DNA of 38,040 nt, taken from DATJGF01 sp035495315. GTDB lineage: Bacteria; Verrucomicrobiota; Verrucomicrobiia; Limisphaerales; UBA8199. Shown here in pieces: positions 15,363 to 23,609 of this stretch (position 1 is its first letter; the number at the start of each line of letters is the position of its first letter). Location of the stretch: the NCBI GenBank assembly GCA_035495315.1, contig DATJGF010000019.1:1-38040 (forward strand), written 5' to 3'. Both the position numbers and the translations under genes were made by a program. A model generated the notes under the pieces. It worked only from the letters and a program-made list of their open reading frames with translations. It was not told the origin of the DNA and did not search any database.

Positions 15363-16649
15363 ATGGACGTCCCAACGACTCGCCGTCGTTTTCTGAAACA
15401 GACCTCAGTAGTGACTGCAGGAGTGGCTGCCTGGAACGGCGCGATTTCATTTCGAGCTATCGGTGCCAACGACAGGATCTTGGTTGGTGTTATCGGCTGC
15501 AACGGGCGAGGCATGGACCATATCTCCGGCTTTCTATCGGTTCCCAATGTCGAGATTGCCTATATTTGCGATGTCGATAACCGGGCTCTGAGCAAAGGAG
15601 CAGCCGCCGCTGGGAAAAAGCAATCGACACAGCCCAAAGGTGTCGGAGATCTGCGCCGACTTTTGGAAGATCGCGCTGTGGATGCTGTGTCGATTGCGAC
15701 CCCCGATCATTGGCATTCGCCGGCAGCGATATTGGCCTGCGTTGCTGGCAAGCACGTCTATGTCGAAAAACCGGGGAGTCACAATCTTCACGAGAGCGAG
15801 TTGATGGTAGCTGCGGCGCGCAAGCACAAACGGCATGTGCAAATGGGCAATCAGCGTCGGAGTTGGCCATGGATTGTCGAAACGATTTCATCGCTGCATA
15901 ACGGGGAAATTGGAGCGGTAAAGCTGGCGCGTGCCTGGTACACGAATCACCGTCCTTCGATTGGTCACGGTCAGGTTATGCCTGTGCCGGCATGGCTGGA
16001 TTGGTCCTTGTGGCAGGGACCCGCACCCGAGCAGCCGTTTCGCGACAATGTCGTTCACTACAACTGGCATTGGTTTTGGAGTTGGGGGACGGGCGAATTG
16101 GGCAATAACGCGGTCCATGCGCTTGATCTGGCCCGCTGGGGTTTGAGGGTAGACGCTCCCAAAAGCGTCAGTTGCGGAGGCGGGCGTTATCATTTCAAGG
16201 ATGACTGGGAAACCCCGGACACGACGGTGGCGATGTTCGATTACGGCGATAAAGCCATCGCCTGGGATGGCCAGAGCTGTGACCCGCGCGGCTTTGAAGG
16301 CGCCTCCTTCGGTGTTGGTTTTTATGGTGAAAAGGGATTCATGACTATCGCCGGCGATACCTGCAGAGTTTACGATTTGAATGACAAGCTTGTCCGGGAA
16401 GTGCCCGGGAAAGGCGACGATGTCGTGCACTTTGCGAATTTCATCGCGGCGATTCGTGAAGGCAAATCGCTTAACTCAGAGATTGAGGAAGGACAACGCA
16501 GCGCCCGGCTTTGTCACCTGGCAAATATTGCCTGGCGTTCGGGGCACACGCTTCAACTTCAAGCGCCCTCGTGGAAGATCGTCAGTGACAAGAAGGCGTC
16601 AGCATTTGTTGCGCGCACTTATCGGCACGGGTGGGAACCCAAATTGTGA
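15363..16649 (+). CDS. Gfo/Idh/MocA family oxidoreductase, Tat-exported
   Basis: 428 aa from the ATG at 15363; a TTG at 15318 overlapping the previous stop would add 15 residues without purpose. The Tat signal is TTRRRFLKQTSVVTAGVAAW. Nucleotide-binding motif VGVIGCNGRGMDHI, then IATPDHWHSPAAI and the EKPGSHNLHESELM motif with the family Lys, then VQMGNQRRSWPW. The C-terminal domain includes HYNWHWFWSWGTGELGNNAV and HALDLARWGL, a signature of the large verrucomicrobial/planctomycetal group of these proteins. Probably a periplasmic NAD(P)(H)-binding dehydrogenase or glycosidase-like enzyme acting on sugars; the substrate is unknown. It is a distant paralogue of the gene at 551-1849, with a different C-terminal region. 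Confidence 0.9.
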   Translation: MDVPTTRRRFLKQTSVVTAGVAAWNGAISFRAIGANDRILVGVIGCNGRGMDHISGFLSVPNVEIAYICDVDNRALSKGAAAAGKKQSTQPKGVGDLRRLLEDRAVDAVSIATPDHWHSPAAILACVAGKHVYVEKPGSHNLHESELMVAAARKHKRHVQMGNQRRSWPWIVETISSLHNGEIGAVKLARAWYTNHRPSIGHGQVMPVPAWLDWSLWQGPAPEQPFRDNVVHYNWHWFWSWGTGELGNNAVHALDLARWGLRVDAPKSVSCGGGRYHFKDDWETPDTTVAMFDYGDKAIAWDGQSCDPRGFEGASFGVGFYGEKGFMTIAGDTCRVYDLNDKLVREVPGKGDDVVHFANFIAAIREGKSLNSEIEEGQRSARLCHLANIAWRSGHTLQLQAPSWKIVSDKKASAFVARTYRHGWEPKL

Positions 16650-16650
16650 T

Positions 16651-16715
16651 CGTTTAAACAGGTAGAACGTTAAAGAGGATACGGGAATCACAGTGGCGTT
16701 TTTAATGTTTTAACG
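16651..16715. repeat. GTTAAA-rich words between convergent genes
   Basis: CGTTTAAAC, AACGTTAAAG and GCGTTTTTAATGTTTTAACG lie in the 71-bp gap between the Gfo/Idh gene and plsC. The CGTTAAA and TTTAACG parts are inverted to each other and could act as a weak two-way terminator. The words echo the array at 3901-3932. Confidence 0.45.
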
Positions 16716-16720
16716 ATGGC

Positions 16721-17374
16721 TCAAGGAAAATTCTCTTTATCTTCGTTCGGTTCCAGTTTGGCGATGGCGGCCATGATTTCGTCGGACACTTGCTGGTAGA
16801 TTTCCTTGAGACGTTGTTTCGAGCAGGCTTCAGCCTCGGTGCGCAGTTCTTTAAAAGCCATCGGCCGGCCGTACTTGACCGCGATGCGGTGCGGGCGGGG
16901 AAACTTCATGTGCCGCCCGAAGGCCTGAAAGGTGCCGAAAACGCGGACCGGCACGACGGGGGCATCGGACTTGATCACGGTGAGGCCAATGCCTGACCGG
17001 GCGGGCTGGAGTTTGCCGTCGCGTGTGCGAGTGCCTTCGGGGAAGAGAATAATTGCGCCGCCGTCGAGCAAACGATCGAGGATGGCTTTGAGTCCCTTTG
17101 CTCCTCCGCCTTCGCGGTCCACCGGCACCACCTGCCATTGATGCAACACCCAGCCGAGCACGGGAAAACGAAACAGGTTTTCCCGAGCCAGATAGTTAAT
17201 GCTGCGCCGAACGCCCGAACCGACCAGAGGAGGATCGAGAAAACTCGCGTGGTTTGCCGCGAGGATGACCGGACCTTGCAAGGGCACTCGTTCGGAATTG
17301 TAGACGCGCCAACGAAAGTAGAACCGGTAAAGGGCTCGGAAAGAGATCCAGCCCAGGAGGTAACAGGGGTTCAT
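16721..17374 (-). CDS. plsC: 1-acyl-sn-glycerol-3-phosphate acyltransferase
   Basis: 217 aa. Transfers an acyl chain to lysophosphatidic acid to make phosphatidic acid at the inner membrane. Block I catalytic motif NHASFLDPP (His and Asp present), block II RRSINYLARENLF, block III LFPEGTRTRDGKL, block IV VVPVRVFG. A hydrophobic N-terminus (CYLLGWISFRALYRFYF) anchors it. GAGG stands four bases before the ATG. Last gene of the minus-strand run tyrA-aroA-cmk-plsC; cmk next to plsC is a common bacterial arrangement. The gap to cmk (about 154 bp) carries a degenerate heptamer repeat. Confidence 0.93.
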   Translation of the reverse strand: MNPCYLLGWISFRALYRFYFRWRVYNSERVPLQGPVILAANHASFLDPPLVGSGVRRSINYLARENLFRFPVLGWVLHQWQVVPVDREGGGAKGLKAILDRLLDGGAIILFPEGTRTRDGKLQPARSGIGLTVIKSDAPVVPVRVFGTFQAFGRHMKFPRPHRIAVKYGRPMAFKELRTEAEACSKQRLKEIYQQVSDEIMAAIAKLEPNEDKENFP

Positions 17375-17504
17375 ACAACCTCGTGGTGCGGTAAACAGGC
17401 GCGCCCGTAATGCAAAATCCGATATGCGAAAAAGCTAATATCCGAGAACAAGTCCCGGTGATGGTTGTTCGGTTGGGGAACTTCGCTCATTGGATTGGGT
17501 TCGG

Positions 17505-17530
17505 ATCTCGGCCCTCGGAATTGGGATTTT
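17505..17530. repeat. Degenerate heptamer repeat at cmk 3' end
   Basis: GGATCTC, GGCCCTC, GGAATTG, GGATTTT (roughly 17503-17530) with looser units before them (ATTGGAT, TGGGTTC). The last unit contains the complement of the cmk TAA stop. Confidence 0.6.
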
Positions 17531-18188
17531 ACATGCTGGCTTTGTCTAAACGTCCCTTGAAATCGGCAATTATCTGGCTGCTGGTTTGCTCTGCGGTCAG
17601 GTTCGAATTGTTGATGATTTTTGCTCCTAGCGCGATCATGAGCGGGGCGCTCGCGCGTTGGCTGTCGCGCAAATCCCGGGCGGCAAGATTCTCCAGCACC
17701 CCTTCGGCTGCGCGGCGGCGGGAGCGTTCTTCCAGGTGAGCATCGAGGTAATACTTGAAGTCGGTCTCTGGAAAAACGTTGGTTCCTATGTCCCTCCCTT
17801 CCATAACGAGGTTGCCGAACTGGACGCACTCGCGTTGTGTTTGTTTCATCCATTCGCGCACCTTCGGCACGGCGGCGACGTGCGGGACCGCCGCGCTGAC
17901 CTCAGCCGTGCGGATTTCTTGCGCCGGGTAATAACCATCCACCTTTAAGTGGACCTGAGCCTCGATACATTCCAGCGAGGTTTTCCATTTCCGGCAAGCT
18001 GCCCCGACCGAGCGTTCATCTTCGACGTCGATTTTATTGCGCAAGCAGTACCAAGCCAGCGTCCGATACATTGCGCCCGTATCGACGTAAACGAAGCCGA
18101 GCGCCTTGGCGACCAGCTTGGCATTGGTGCTCTTGCCGCTGGCGCTGGTGCCGTCAATCGCGATGACGATAGGCGATTTGGTCTTCAA
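17529..18188 (-). CDS. cmk: Cytidylate kinase
   Basis: 219 aa if translation begins at the TTG ending at 18188, which fits the usual 220-230 aa. Phosphorylates CMP/dCMP. P-loop IAIDGTSASGKSTNAKLVAK; the CMP-binding region VYVDTGAMYRTLAWYC; then NLVMEGRDIGTNVFPETDFK with the conserved GRDIGT, and the LID Arg residues in ARDLRDSQR. The start is unclear: the frame stays open upstream into aroA (to 18374), the region before the P-loop is not conserved, and an in-frame GTG lies inside the 14-bp hairpin at 18201-18232. No good ribosome site is visible. Follows aroA, as in many bacteria (aroA-cmk). Confidence 0.93.
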   Translation of the reverse strand: MKTKSPIVIAIDGTSASGKSTNAKLVAKALGFVYVDTGAMYRTLAWYCLRNKIDVEDERSVGAACRKWKTSLECIEAQVHLKVDGYYPAQEIRTAEVSAAVPHVAAVPKVREWMKQTQRECVQFGNLVMEGRDIGTNVFPETDFKYYLDAHLEERSRRRAAEGVLENLAARDLRDSQRASAPLMIALGAKIINNSNLTAEQTSSQIIADFKGRLDKASM

Positions 18189-18200
18189 ACTTGAAAGGTC

Positions 18201-18232
18201 TTGGAGTGCGCCAGAGCACTGGCGCACTCCAA
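18201..18232. repeat. Perfect 14-bp stem hairpin between aroA and cmk
   Basis: TTGGAGTGCGCCAG, loop AGCA, CTGGCGCACTCCAA on the plus strand. It sits in the aroA-cmk transcript, 13 bases ahead of the likely cmk TTG start. REP-like in appearance. It has no T-run, so it may control or attenuate cmk expression or mark an element insertion. Confidence 0.9.
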
Positions 18233-18282
18233 AACGCTGGCGCGACCTCCTGAGCCCACGCCGCGAAAATGCGGTTGAGCGC

Positions 18283-19749
18283 TCATTGGGCGAATAACTC
18301 GTCCATTGCGAGCTGTTGGTTTGTGGCGGCGTCTCGGATCGTCGCACCGAGCCCGCGAGGCGGAGCGGCCGCAAGTTTCTGAAAAAAATTCGGGAACGTC
18401 TTCTTCACGCAGGCAGGATTTTTGATTTTAATCCCGGGCACTTTCAATCCCAGAATGGCAAAACACATCGCCATTCGATGGTCATTGTAGGTTTCAATTT
18501 CGGCGCCATGCAATTGGGACGGGAAGACCTCCAGCATATCGCCGGTTTCGATTACCTTGGCGCCGCATTTCGTCAGTTCGGTTCTTAAGGCTACAACGCG
18601 TTCGCATTCCTGGAGGCGAAGTCGGGCGAGGTCAGTGAACCGAATCGGGTGACCGGCAAAAGGCGCCAAAACGATCGCCGTCATGATGCTATCACCGAGA
18701 TCCTTGTTTCGCGAGATACCTTCGTCCGGATGGGGATAGATTGCGCGCATCTGAGTTTTCAATTCTTCCGGAGCAGCGGGATCCCTCATTACCCCCAGGA
18801 TTGCCGGATCTTTAAGCCAGGACAACATATCGGGAAAGCTTTGGTCTATTTGCCATCCTGACGTTGGCCAATTCGCCACAGAGATTTTGCTGAACAGGGT
18901 CGTCGCGACATCCATTTTCCACGCTGGCGAATATTCCATTCCTTCCGAGAACACAGGAGGAACCAGCATCTCAGCGCTCCAAAAATAACTGCCACTCGAG
19001 GCATCCGGTTCGATTTGAAATATCCCTCCGTTTTTCGGAAATGCTTTTATCAACTCCGTCGTCATTACGACGTACGGCGATTCCTCCGAATTTTCACCTT
19101 CAACTCGCACGTGCCAATTCCCGGCCCTCGCACACAAAAGCAATGCGGACGCGAATTGGGAACTCTGCTCGATGCTAACCGAACAACTCGCGGCGGCAGC
19201 GCCCTCAAGCTGTCCGCCTCGCGGTTCGACCCCGGATCTCGCGCCGATCGAAATTGTAGCTGGCAGCTTTTCATTGTTGTTTTCCGCCTGCACATCGAAC
19301 CCGAGTTGTTGCAGGGCGGAAAAAAGCTCCGCTTGCGGCCGCTCGTGCATCCGCGGTACCCCGTGAAGCCTGTAAACGCCCTTGCCGAGGCAAACAAACG
19401 CGGCAAGAAAGCGGGCGACGGTTCCTGCGTTTCCAACAAATAATTCAAGCGGTTGCGTCGCCGTGCCTCCGGTTGGAACCACCCCGCCCTTCCCGTAAAC
19501 GGTGATGGTTCGGTTGCAAGGTTCATCCGGGTCGGGGGTCAAATTCACCATGAAGCCCAGGTCGCGCAGGCAATCGACCATGACTTCGGTGTCTTCGCTC
19601 CAAAGGGCTCCCTGCAGCGTGGTCTCGCCCTCAGCCAAAGCCGCTAAAATGAGCGCCCGATTCGTGATACTCTTGGAACCCGGCACCGTGATTTGGGCCC
19701 GAACCGGTTTATCCAGTGGCACGATTTCAATTAGGTGTGGCAGGGACAT
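18283..19749 (-). CDS. aroA: 3-phosphoshikimate 1-carboxyvinyltransferase (EPSP synthase)
   Basis: 488 aa, about 60 longer than E. coli AroA. Joins shikimate-3-phosphate and PEP, the sixth shikimate-pathway step. Substrate-binding motif VPGSKSITNRALILAAL (about 22-38); LFVGNAGTVARFLAAF in the PEP site; RMHERPQAELFSALQQLG; the Asp loop FQIEPDASSGSYFW; and the terminal signature ETYNDHRMAMCFAILGL, then ACVKKTFPNFF. The extra length comes mainly from an enlarged segment around residues 265-340 (WPTSGWQIDQSFPDMLSWLK and the residues after it) and a C-terminal tail. The ATG ends at 19749, 49 bp after tyrA; no clear ribosome site. Confidence 0.96.
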   Translation of the reverse strand: MSLPHLIEIVPLDKPVRAQITVPGSKSITNRALILAALAEGETTLQGALWSEDTEVMVDCLRDLGFMVNLTPDPDEPCNRTITVYGKGGVVPTGGTATQPLELFVGNAGTVARFLAAFVCLGKGVYRLHGVPRMHERPQAELFSALQQLGFDVQAENNNEKLPATISIGARSGVEPRGGQLEGAAAASCSVSIEQSSQFASALLLCARAGNWHVRVEGENSEESPYVVMTTELIKAFPKNGGIFQIEPDASSGSYFWSAEMLVPPVFSEGMEYSPAWKMDVATTLFSKISVANWPTSGWQIDQSFPDMLSWLKDPAILGVMRDPAAPEELKTQMRAIYPHPDEGISRNKDLGDSIMTAIVLAPFAGHPIRFTDLARLRLQECERVVALRTELTKCGAKVIETGDMLEVFPSQLHGAEIETYNDHRMAMCFAILGLKVPGIKIKNPACVKKTFPNFFQKLAAAPPRGLGATIRDAATNQQLAMDELFAQ

Positions 19750-19798
19750 GTTAAACCGTTAGCAATGATTACCTGAGCGGCTGAATTAAATCTGCCTC

Positions 19799-20683
19799 CT
19801 ATTCGGGCGATGGCGAACCCATTTTGCGCGCCCAACGATCTCGTCGTTGTTTGGCATCTTCGAAAAATGCTGAGATCGCCTTGGCATCGCCGCGTTTCAG
19901 GAGGCGTTTGAAGTTTTGCAGTTGCTCGAGGAATCCTCCGAGCGCCTCCAGCAGGTGATCCCGGTTAGCCAGCGCAATATCGCGCCACATTTCTGGGGAA
20001 CCTGAGGCAATTCGGGTCGTGTCGCGAAATCCATTGGCACACAGCAATTCCTGTGGACCTGGTTGATTGTGCCCCAGGACATAATTTGAGAGTTCAGCCG
20101 CGACGACATGGGGCAAATGGCTCGACCGGCTGACGAGTTGGTCATGAGTTTTGGGTGCGAGGCGAACCACGCGGGAGCCGACTGAGCGCCAAAGCTGTTC
20201 GATGTGGCGCACGGCAGCCCGATGTGAATTCGGGGTAGGGGTCACGATGCAAATGGCGCTTTCGAATAGTCGACTATGGGCAGCGGCGACGCCCATTTTC
20301 TCCGCACCCGCCATTGGATGACTGCCGACAAAGTATGCGCCGGCTCTGGCGATTGGCTTTTCGAGCTGCCGCACGAGGCTGGCTTTAACGCTGCCAACGT
20401 CCGTTACGATAGCTCTGCGGCGCAATGCTGGAAGCATCTGCCTCACCAACGGCTCCATTTGGGCGATTGGTGTGCACAGCACCACCAAGTCAGCGCCTTC
20501 CACCGCTGACGACAAGTCGCGCGTCGCTAAATCTACCGCACCGGCAGTTTGGCATTCCTTTACGCTTGCCGCCCGTCGGACAAAGCCAATGACCGAATCG
20601 GCCAATCTCCGCTGTCGTAGGGCTTTTCCAAGCGATCCGCCCAGCAGACCAACTCCCACCAATGTGACTTTTTTCCAACGCAC
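19799..20683 (-). CDS. tyrA: Prephenate dehydrogenase
   Basis: 294 aa from a GTG start. Oxidative decarboxylation of prephenate to 4-hydroxyphenylpyruvate with NAD(P), toward tyrosine. Rossmann motif VTLVGVGLLGGSLGKAL (residues 6-22), LVVLCTPIAQMEPL, TDVGSVKASLV, the catalytic-region VGSHPMAGAEKMG with the conserved His, and THDQLVSRSSHLPHVVAAEL with the second His pair. No ACT domain is present at the C-terminus, so allosteric control by that route is not expected. First gene of the tyrA-aroA-cmk-plsC run; a repeat-rich gap of about 247 bp lies upstream. Confidence 0.94.
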   Translation of the reverse strand: MRWKKVTLVGVGLLGGSLGKALRQRRLADSVIGFVRRAASVKECQTAGAVDLATRDLSSAVEGADLVVLCTPIAQMEPLVRQMLPALRRRAIVTDVGSVKASLVRQLEKPIARAGAYFVGSHPMAGAEKMGVAAAHSRLFESAICIVTPTPNSHRAAVRHIEQLWRSVGSRVVRLAPKTHDQLVSRSSHLPHVVAAELSNYVLGHNQPGPQELLCANGFRDTTRIASGSPEMWRDIALANRDHLLEALGGFLEQLQNFKRLLKRGDAKAISAFFEDAKQRRDRWARKMGSPSPE

Positions 20684-20729
20684 CGGGCGATGTTCGGGTC
20701 TCGCTTCGTTGGTTTCAATCTGAAATTGC

Positions 20730-20926
20730 AGGAGGCGACGTAAGGATTCTAGGAGACGACGTCAGGAGACCCTGTCGGAGTAATTTAGTGGTTAATACGC
20801 TCGAGTCGTGAGTTTAGAGTCTCCTTACGCAAGGGGAATCTGTTTCTGAGTACGGGGGATTAGGAGTAGGAATCATGCTTTACCCACTTCTTAATCCTAC
20901 TGCTAATCCTCCTTACGTCGCCTCCT
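20730..20926. repeat. Nested direct and inverted repeats upstream of tyrA
   Basis: AGGAGGCGACGTAAGGA (20730-20746) is followed by a direct near-copy AGGAGACGACGTCAGGA (20751-20767, 15 of 17) and returns as a perfect inverted copy TCCTTACGTCGCCTCCT (20910-20926). Inside, GGATTAGGAGTAGGA (20857-20871) pairs 14 of 15 with TCCTACTGCTAATCC (20895-20909), which abuts the outer right arm. The right arm ends four bases before the stop of the outer-membrane gene. Confidence 0.85.
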
Positions 20927-20930
20927 ACAA

Positions 20931-21785
20931 TCAAAACCGGTATCCCAGGATCAGCTTCACCAGCAAGTCGTCCGTGCTTTGGGTAAGGCCGAAACCGACG
21001 CCAAAATTGAACTCGAACCGCGGCGACAGATTTAGATCAATTGTGGGGAAGATTGAATGTTGTTGCTGAGACCAGTCATCGAAATGGCCGATCTCGCCTA
21101 ATGAGGCATAATATTCGGCTCCGATCGCAATTGCCTTGGTCAGGTCGAAACTGATCTTCACGCTCGGAGCAAACCCAAACCCCTTGGTCGAGTTCATTCC
21201 GTGCAACGATTTTTCCAACGCTGGATTAAAGCCGAAGTACCAGCGTTTCCATTGTTTGTCGACGATTGGACGAATTTCCCAGGTCCAGGTGTCCTCGGAA
21301 TAAGATGGGCTCTGATACCCAATTTCGGTCGAGAGACTCAGGCCGACGGGCCAGTGCCAATCTTCCGGCGCGCGAATACGAGGACGGATGTGGTCTCCGA
21401 CCCATTCCCAGCCATGATCGGGCTGGATGCTCGAAAACAGATAAAACCCGGTTTCAAACCAGGGGGTAAAACCGTGCGTTATTTCCAAGGTCTCATGCAG
21501 CGCATGGTTCGAAGGCAGAACTCCGTTAACGACGTCGCGCTCGCCATTGATAGTGTAGTTGCTGTGGATCTCCACCATGGTCCGTCCTGCGGGGACCGTC
21601 TCTGATCCATAGACCTGGATTTCATAATTGTCCTGGGCCAAAGTGCGGGTGCCGAACAAAACCAGGCACCCAAGCCCGGCGGCAGAGCGCAACAGGATAA
21701 AAGGCGTGCTTAACAAACTGGGATGCACGCGTTTTCTTTTACCCAGCCTTTCGCCAATAGCAACGTCCAAACGCCATGCGATCAC
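20931..21785 (-). CDS. Outer-membrane beta-barrel protein
   Basis: 284 aa with a GTG start; the signal peptide is long (basic RLGKRKRVHPS, then FILLRSAAGLGCLVLFGTRT, cleavage near LAQ/D). The mature protein alternates polar and aromatic residues in beta-strand rhythm (HETLEITHGFTPWFETGFYL, RWYFGFNPALEKSLHG, AIAIGAEYYASLGEIGHFDD) and ends FEFNFGVGFGLTQSTDDLLV then KLILGYRF, with the C-terminal aromatic residue needed for BAM-dependent insertion. It looks like the uncharacterised MetA/phenol-degradation-like barrel group, about 10-12 strands; substrate not predictable. Signal-peptide start not certain: no ribosome site seen. Confidence 0.8.
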   Translation of the reverse strand: MIAWRLDVAIGERLGKRKRVHPSLLSTPFILLRSAAGLGCLVLFGTRTLAQDNYEIQVYGSETVPAGRTMVEIHSNYTINGERDVVNGVLPSNHALHETLEITHGFTPWFETGFYLFSSIQPDHGWEWVGDHIRPRIRAPEDWHWPVGLSLSTEIGYQSPSYSEDTWTWEIRPIVDKQWKRWYFGFNPALEKSLHGMNSTKGFGFAPSVKISFDLTKAIAIGAEYYASLGEIGHFDDWSQQQHSIFPTIDLNLSPRFEFNFGVGFGLTQSTDDLLVKLILGYRF

Positions 21786-21844
21786 TCGTGCATTGAGCAG
21801 AGTTATGGGTTGAGTTAAGGCTGCGGCATCGCTATTTCTGTCGC

Positions 21845-22312
21845 ATGCGGCAGTTTTGGTTGTGGCTGGCGGTTGGGTGCGTGCTGGGGCAGACCTGCGG
21901 TTTGGAGGCGGCTACCGGGCGTGTCATTAAGGTCCTGCCTGAGTTTTTAGATGAAAAGGGGCGCAACTCGTTGGCGCCTAGTCTTTATGAACGGGATGTT
22001 TATCAAGCGCTGCTCCGTGACCATCCGGAGCGGCGATCGGGACTTCGCTTTTACATCCAGTGGAAGACCAAAGGGCCGGTTTGGGAGCCATTGACGATCC
22101 GCGTTGAAATCAGAGGTAACGCCGAGGGAAACCTCCCGAAGCAGCTGGTGCTTGAACAGCGGATCGAAAATCCGGGTGGCGCGTTCAGTCACTGGAGCAA
22201 CGTGACCCTCAGCAGCGAGGATTACAAAAAGATCGGCAGTGTCACCGCGTGGCGAATCTCGTTTTGGGAGGGAAAGACACTGCTAGGCCAGCAGCAGTCG
22301 TTCCTGTGGTGA
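21845..22312 (+). CDS. Secreted hypothetical protein (155 aa)
   Basis: Signal peptide MRQFWLWLAVGCVLGQTCGL with cleavage near EAA/T. The mature part is about 130 residues with predicted beta structure: GRVIKVLPEFLDEKGRNSLA, SLYERDVYQALLRDHP, RFYIQWKTKGPVWEPLTIRV, LVLEQRIENPGGAFSHWSNV and ITAWRISFWEGKTLLGQQQS-like ending in FLW. The layout looks like a single beta-sandwich, exported to the periplasm or surface. I do not recognise a named family, though similar proteins seem widespread in this phylum. It diverges from the outer-membrane barrel gene and converges with the TPR gene, with a strong hairpin in the latter gap. Confidence 0.75.
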   Translation: MRQFWLWLAVGCVLGQTCGLEAATGRVIKVLPEFLDEKGRNSLAPSLYERDVYQALLRDHPERRSGLRFYIQWKTKGPVWEPLTIRVEIRGNAEGNLPKQLVLEQRIENPGGAFSHWSNVTLSSEDYKKIGSVTAWRISFWEGKTLLGQQQSFLW

Positions 22313-22379
22313 GGTCGAGGCGGGGACGATGGAGGCACAACATCCTCAAAAGCACATGGGGACGCTAAATAAGGGAAAC

Positions 22380-22405
22380 CCCTCTCCCCTCAGAAGGGGA
22401 GAGGG
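22380..22405. terminator. 11-bp hairpin between convergent genes
   Basis: CCCTCTCCCCT, loop CAGA, AGGGGAGAGGG. It stands 67 bp after one stop and 32 bp before the other, so it could serve as a two-way terminator, though T-runs are missing. The same CCCTCTCCCC/GGGGAGAGGG motif is a common REP-like sequence in unrelated bacteria. Confidence 0.6.
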
Positions 22406-22437
22406 AGAGCAGCAAGAGTCAGGGAGCGTTGCCAAAC

Positions 22438-23487
22438 TCATTCGCTTTTGCGTTCCTGTGTCCGCAAGGCCTGCTCATAACAGGCGAGGGCCTCGTCGAA
22501 GCGTTCCATCCGATTGAACAGGCCGCCTTTGTGCAAATAGGCAATGGTCATTGAATCGTTTAGGGCGATCGCCCGGTCGTAAGACTCAATCGCCTCATTG
22601 AGCAGTTGTAACCGTTCCAGCGCCAAGCCTCGACGAACCAATGCCTCACTGTTTTTTGGGTCAGACTTCAGCACTTCGTCAAAACAGTTCAGGGCTTCTG
22701 CCGGCTTATCCAAATTCAGCATGGAAAGCCCCTTCCCAAGGAGCATTTGGACTCGGACTGAACGAGATGAAGCCAACGTCTCTTCGCCATTACTTGAGTC
22801 ACCATTGGATTGGGTTACTTCGACCACAGCGGGGGCGCCAGACACGTTGATTGGGCTGCTGGCACCTTCGTGGAGAGATTCGTGGGGCGTCAACTCGAGT
22901 TCGTGGATGCGCTTTTCAAGCCGCTCGAGCGCGCCAAGCAGTTTATTGTTGGGAGGTTCGGCAGGTCCGATGCTCAGCAGGGGCACTTCCGAAGCTGGCA
23001 AGGCACGGGCTTCGGGCAAGACTGGCGCCACTTGGGCCAGGCCGTGAACGGTGCGCCATTGGAAGTAGGCGATGACGAGCATGACCAGAAACCCGAAGGT
23101 GGCGAATGTGCCGGCGACAATGAGCAGCACCCGATTGGAGCTTTGCATGGCGTCCAATTCGCGCGCGCGCTGCGCAGCGAGGGCGGCCTCGACTGCATGC
23201 AATCGATTGGCCAAAATCTCGGCATTCTGTTCCGCGACTTCCTTGGCTTCTCGGCGATTCTGCTCAATCGCCAGCTGAGTAGAATGGAGTTGCTCCTGCA
23301 ACTGGAGATAGACCCTGAGCATTTCCTGCGAGTTGGTGTCGGCCTGTTGGGCAGCTGATGGGGCAGGCAGATTGGTATCGCTAGCCTGGGCAAAGGGCGA
23401 GTTAATGGCAACAAACAGGGCAAGCGCGGTTCCAAGAGCCACAAACGGCCGATGCATCCCGATACTACTGAAACACAATCTGCTCAT
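22438..23487 (-). CDS. Membrane-anchored coiled-coil TPR protein
   Basis: 349 aa from the ATG ending at 23487. N-terminal signal (FVALGTALALFVAINSPFAQ), a periplasmic coiled coil (LRVYLQLQEQLHSTQLAIEQ, then AEILANRLHAVEAALAAQRA), a transmembrane helix (VLLIVAGTFATFGFLVMLVI), and a C-terminal domain of three TPR units: QMLLGKGLSMLNLDKPAEAL, SEALVRRGLALERLQLLNEA and TIAYLHKGGLFNRMERFDEA. TPRs bind proteins; the layout puts them in the cytoplasm if the signal is cleaved. An in-frame ATG ending at 23457 and a TTG upstream are alternative starts. Diverges from rnhB. Confidence 0.82.
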   Translation of the reverse strand: MSRLCFSSIGMHRPFVALGTALALFVAINSPFAQASDTNLPAPSAAQQADTNSQEMLRVYLQLQEQLHSTQLAIEQNRREAKEVAEQNAEILANRLHAVEAALAAQRARELDAMQSSNRVLLIVAGTFATFGFLVMLVIAYFQWRTVHGLAQVAPVLPEARALPASEVPLLSIGPAEPPNNKLLGALERLEKRIHELELTPHESLHEGASSPINVSGAPAVVEVTQSNGDSSNGEETLASSRSVRVQMLLGKGLSMLNLDKPAEALNCFDEVLKSDPKNSEALVRRGLALERLQLLNEAIESYDRAIALNDSMTIAYLHKGGLFNRMERFDEALACYEQALRTQERKSE

Positions 23488-23609
23488 GGCTGACTCGAAG
23501 TCGAGACTGAGCTTTGCCGTCCGAGAAGTCAAGCGGCGTCCCGGCGCAAAATTTTTTCTTTGTGCTTGCCGTCACGTGAGGCTTAGTGCTGGGATAAAGA
23601 GAGTATTTG

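Noticed and set aside
16721..20683. tyrA-aroA-cmk-plsC as a new cluster
   Set aside because: This order is close to arrangements found in many bacteria; only the hairpin and the repeats in it are unusual.
20730..20926. CRISPR array
   Set aside because: Repeats are only two or three, partly inverted, and without regular unique spacers.
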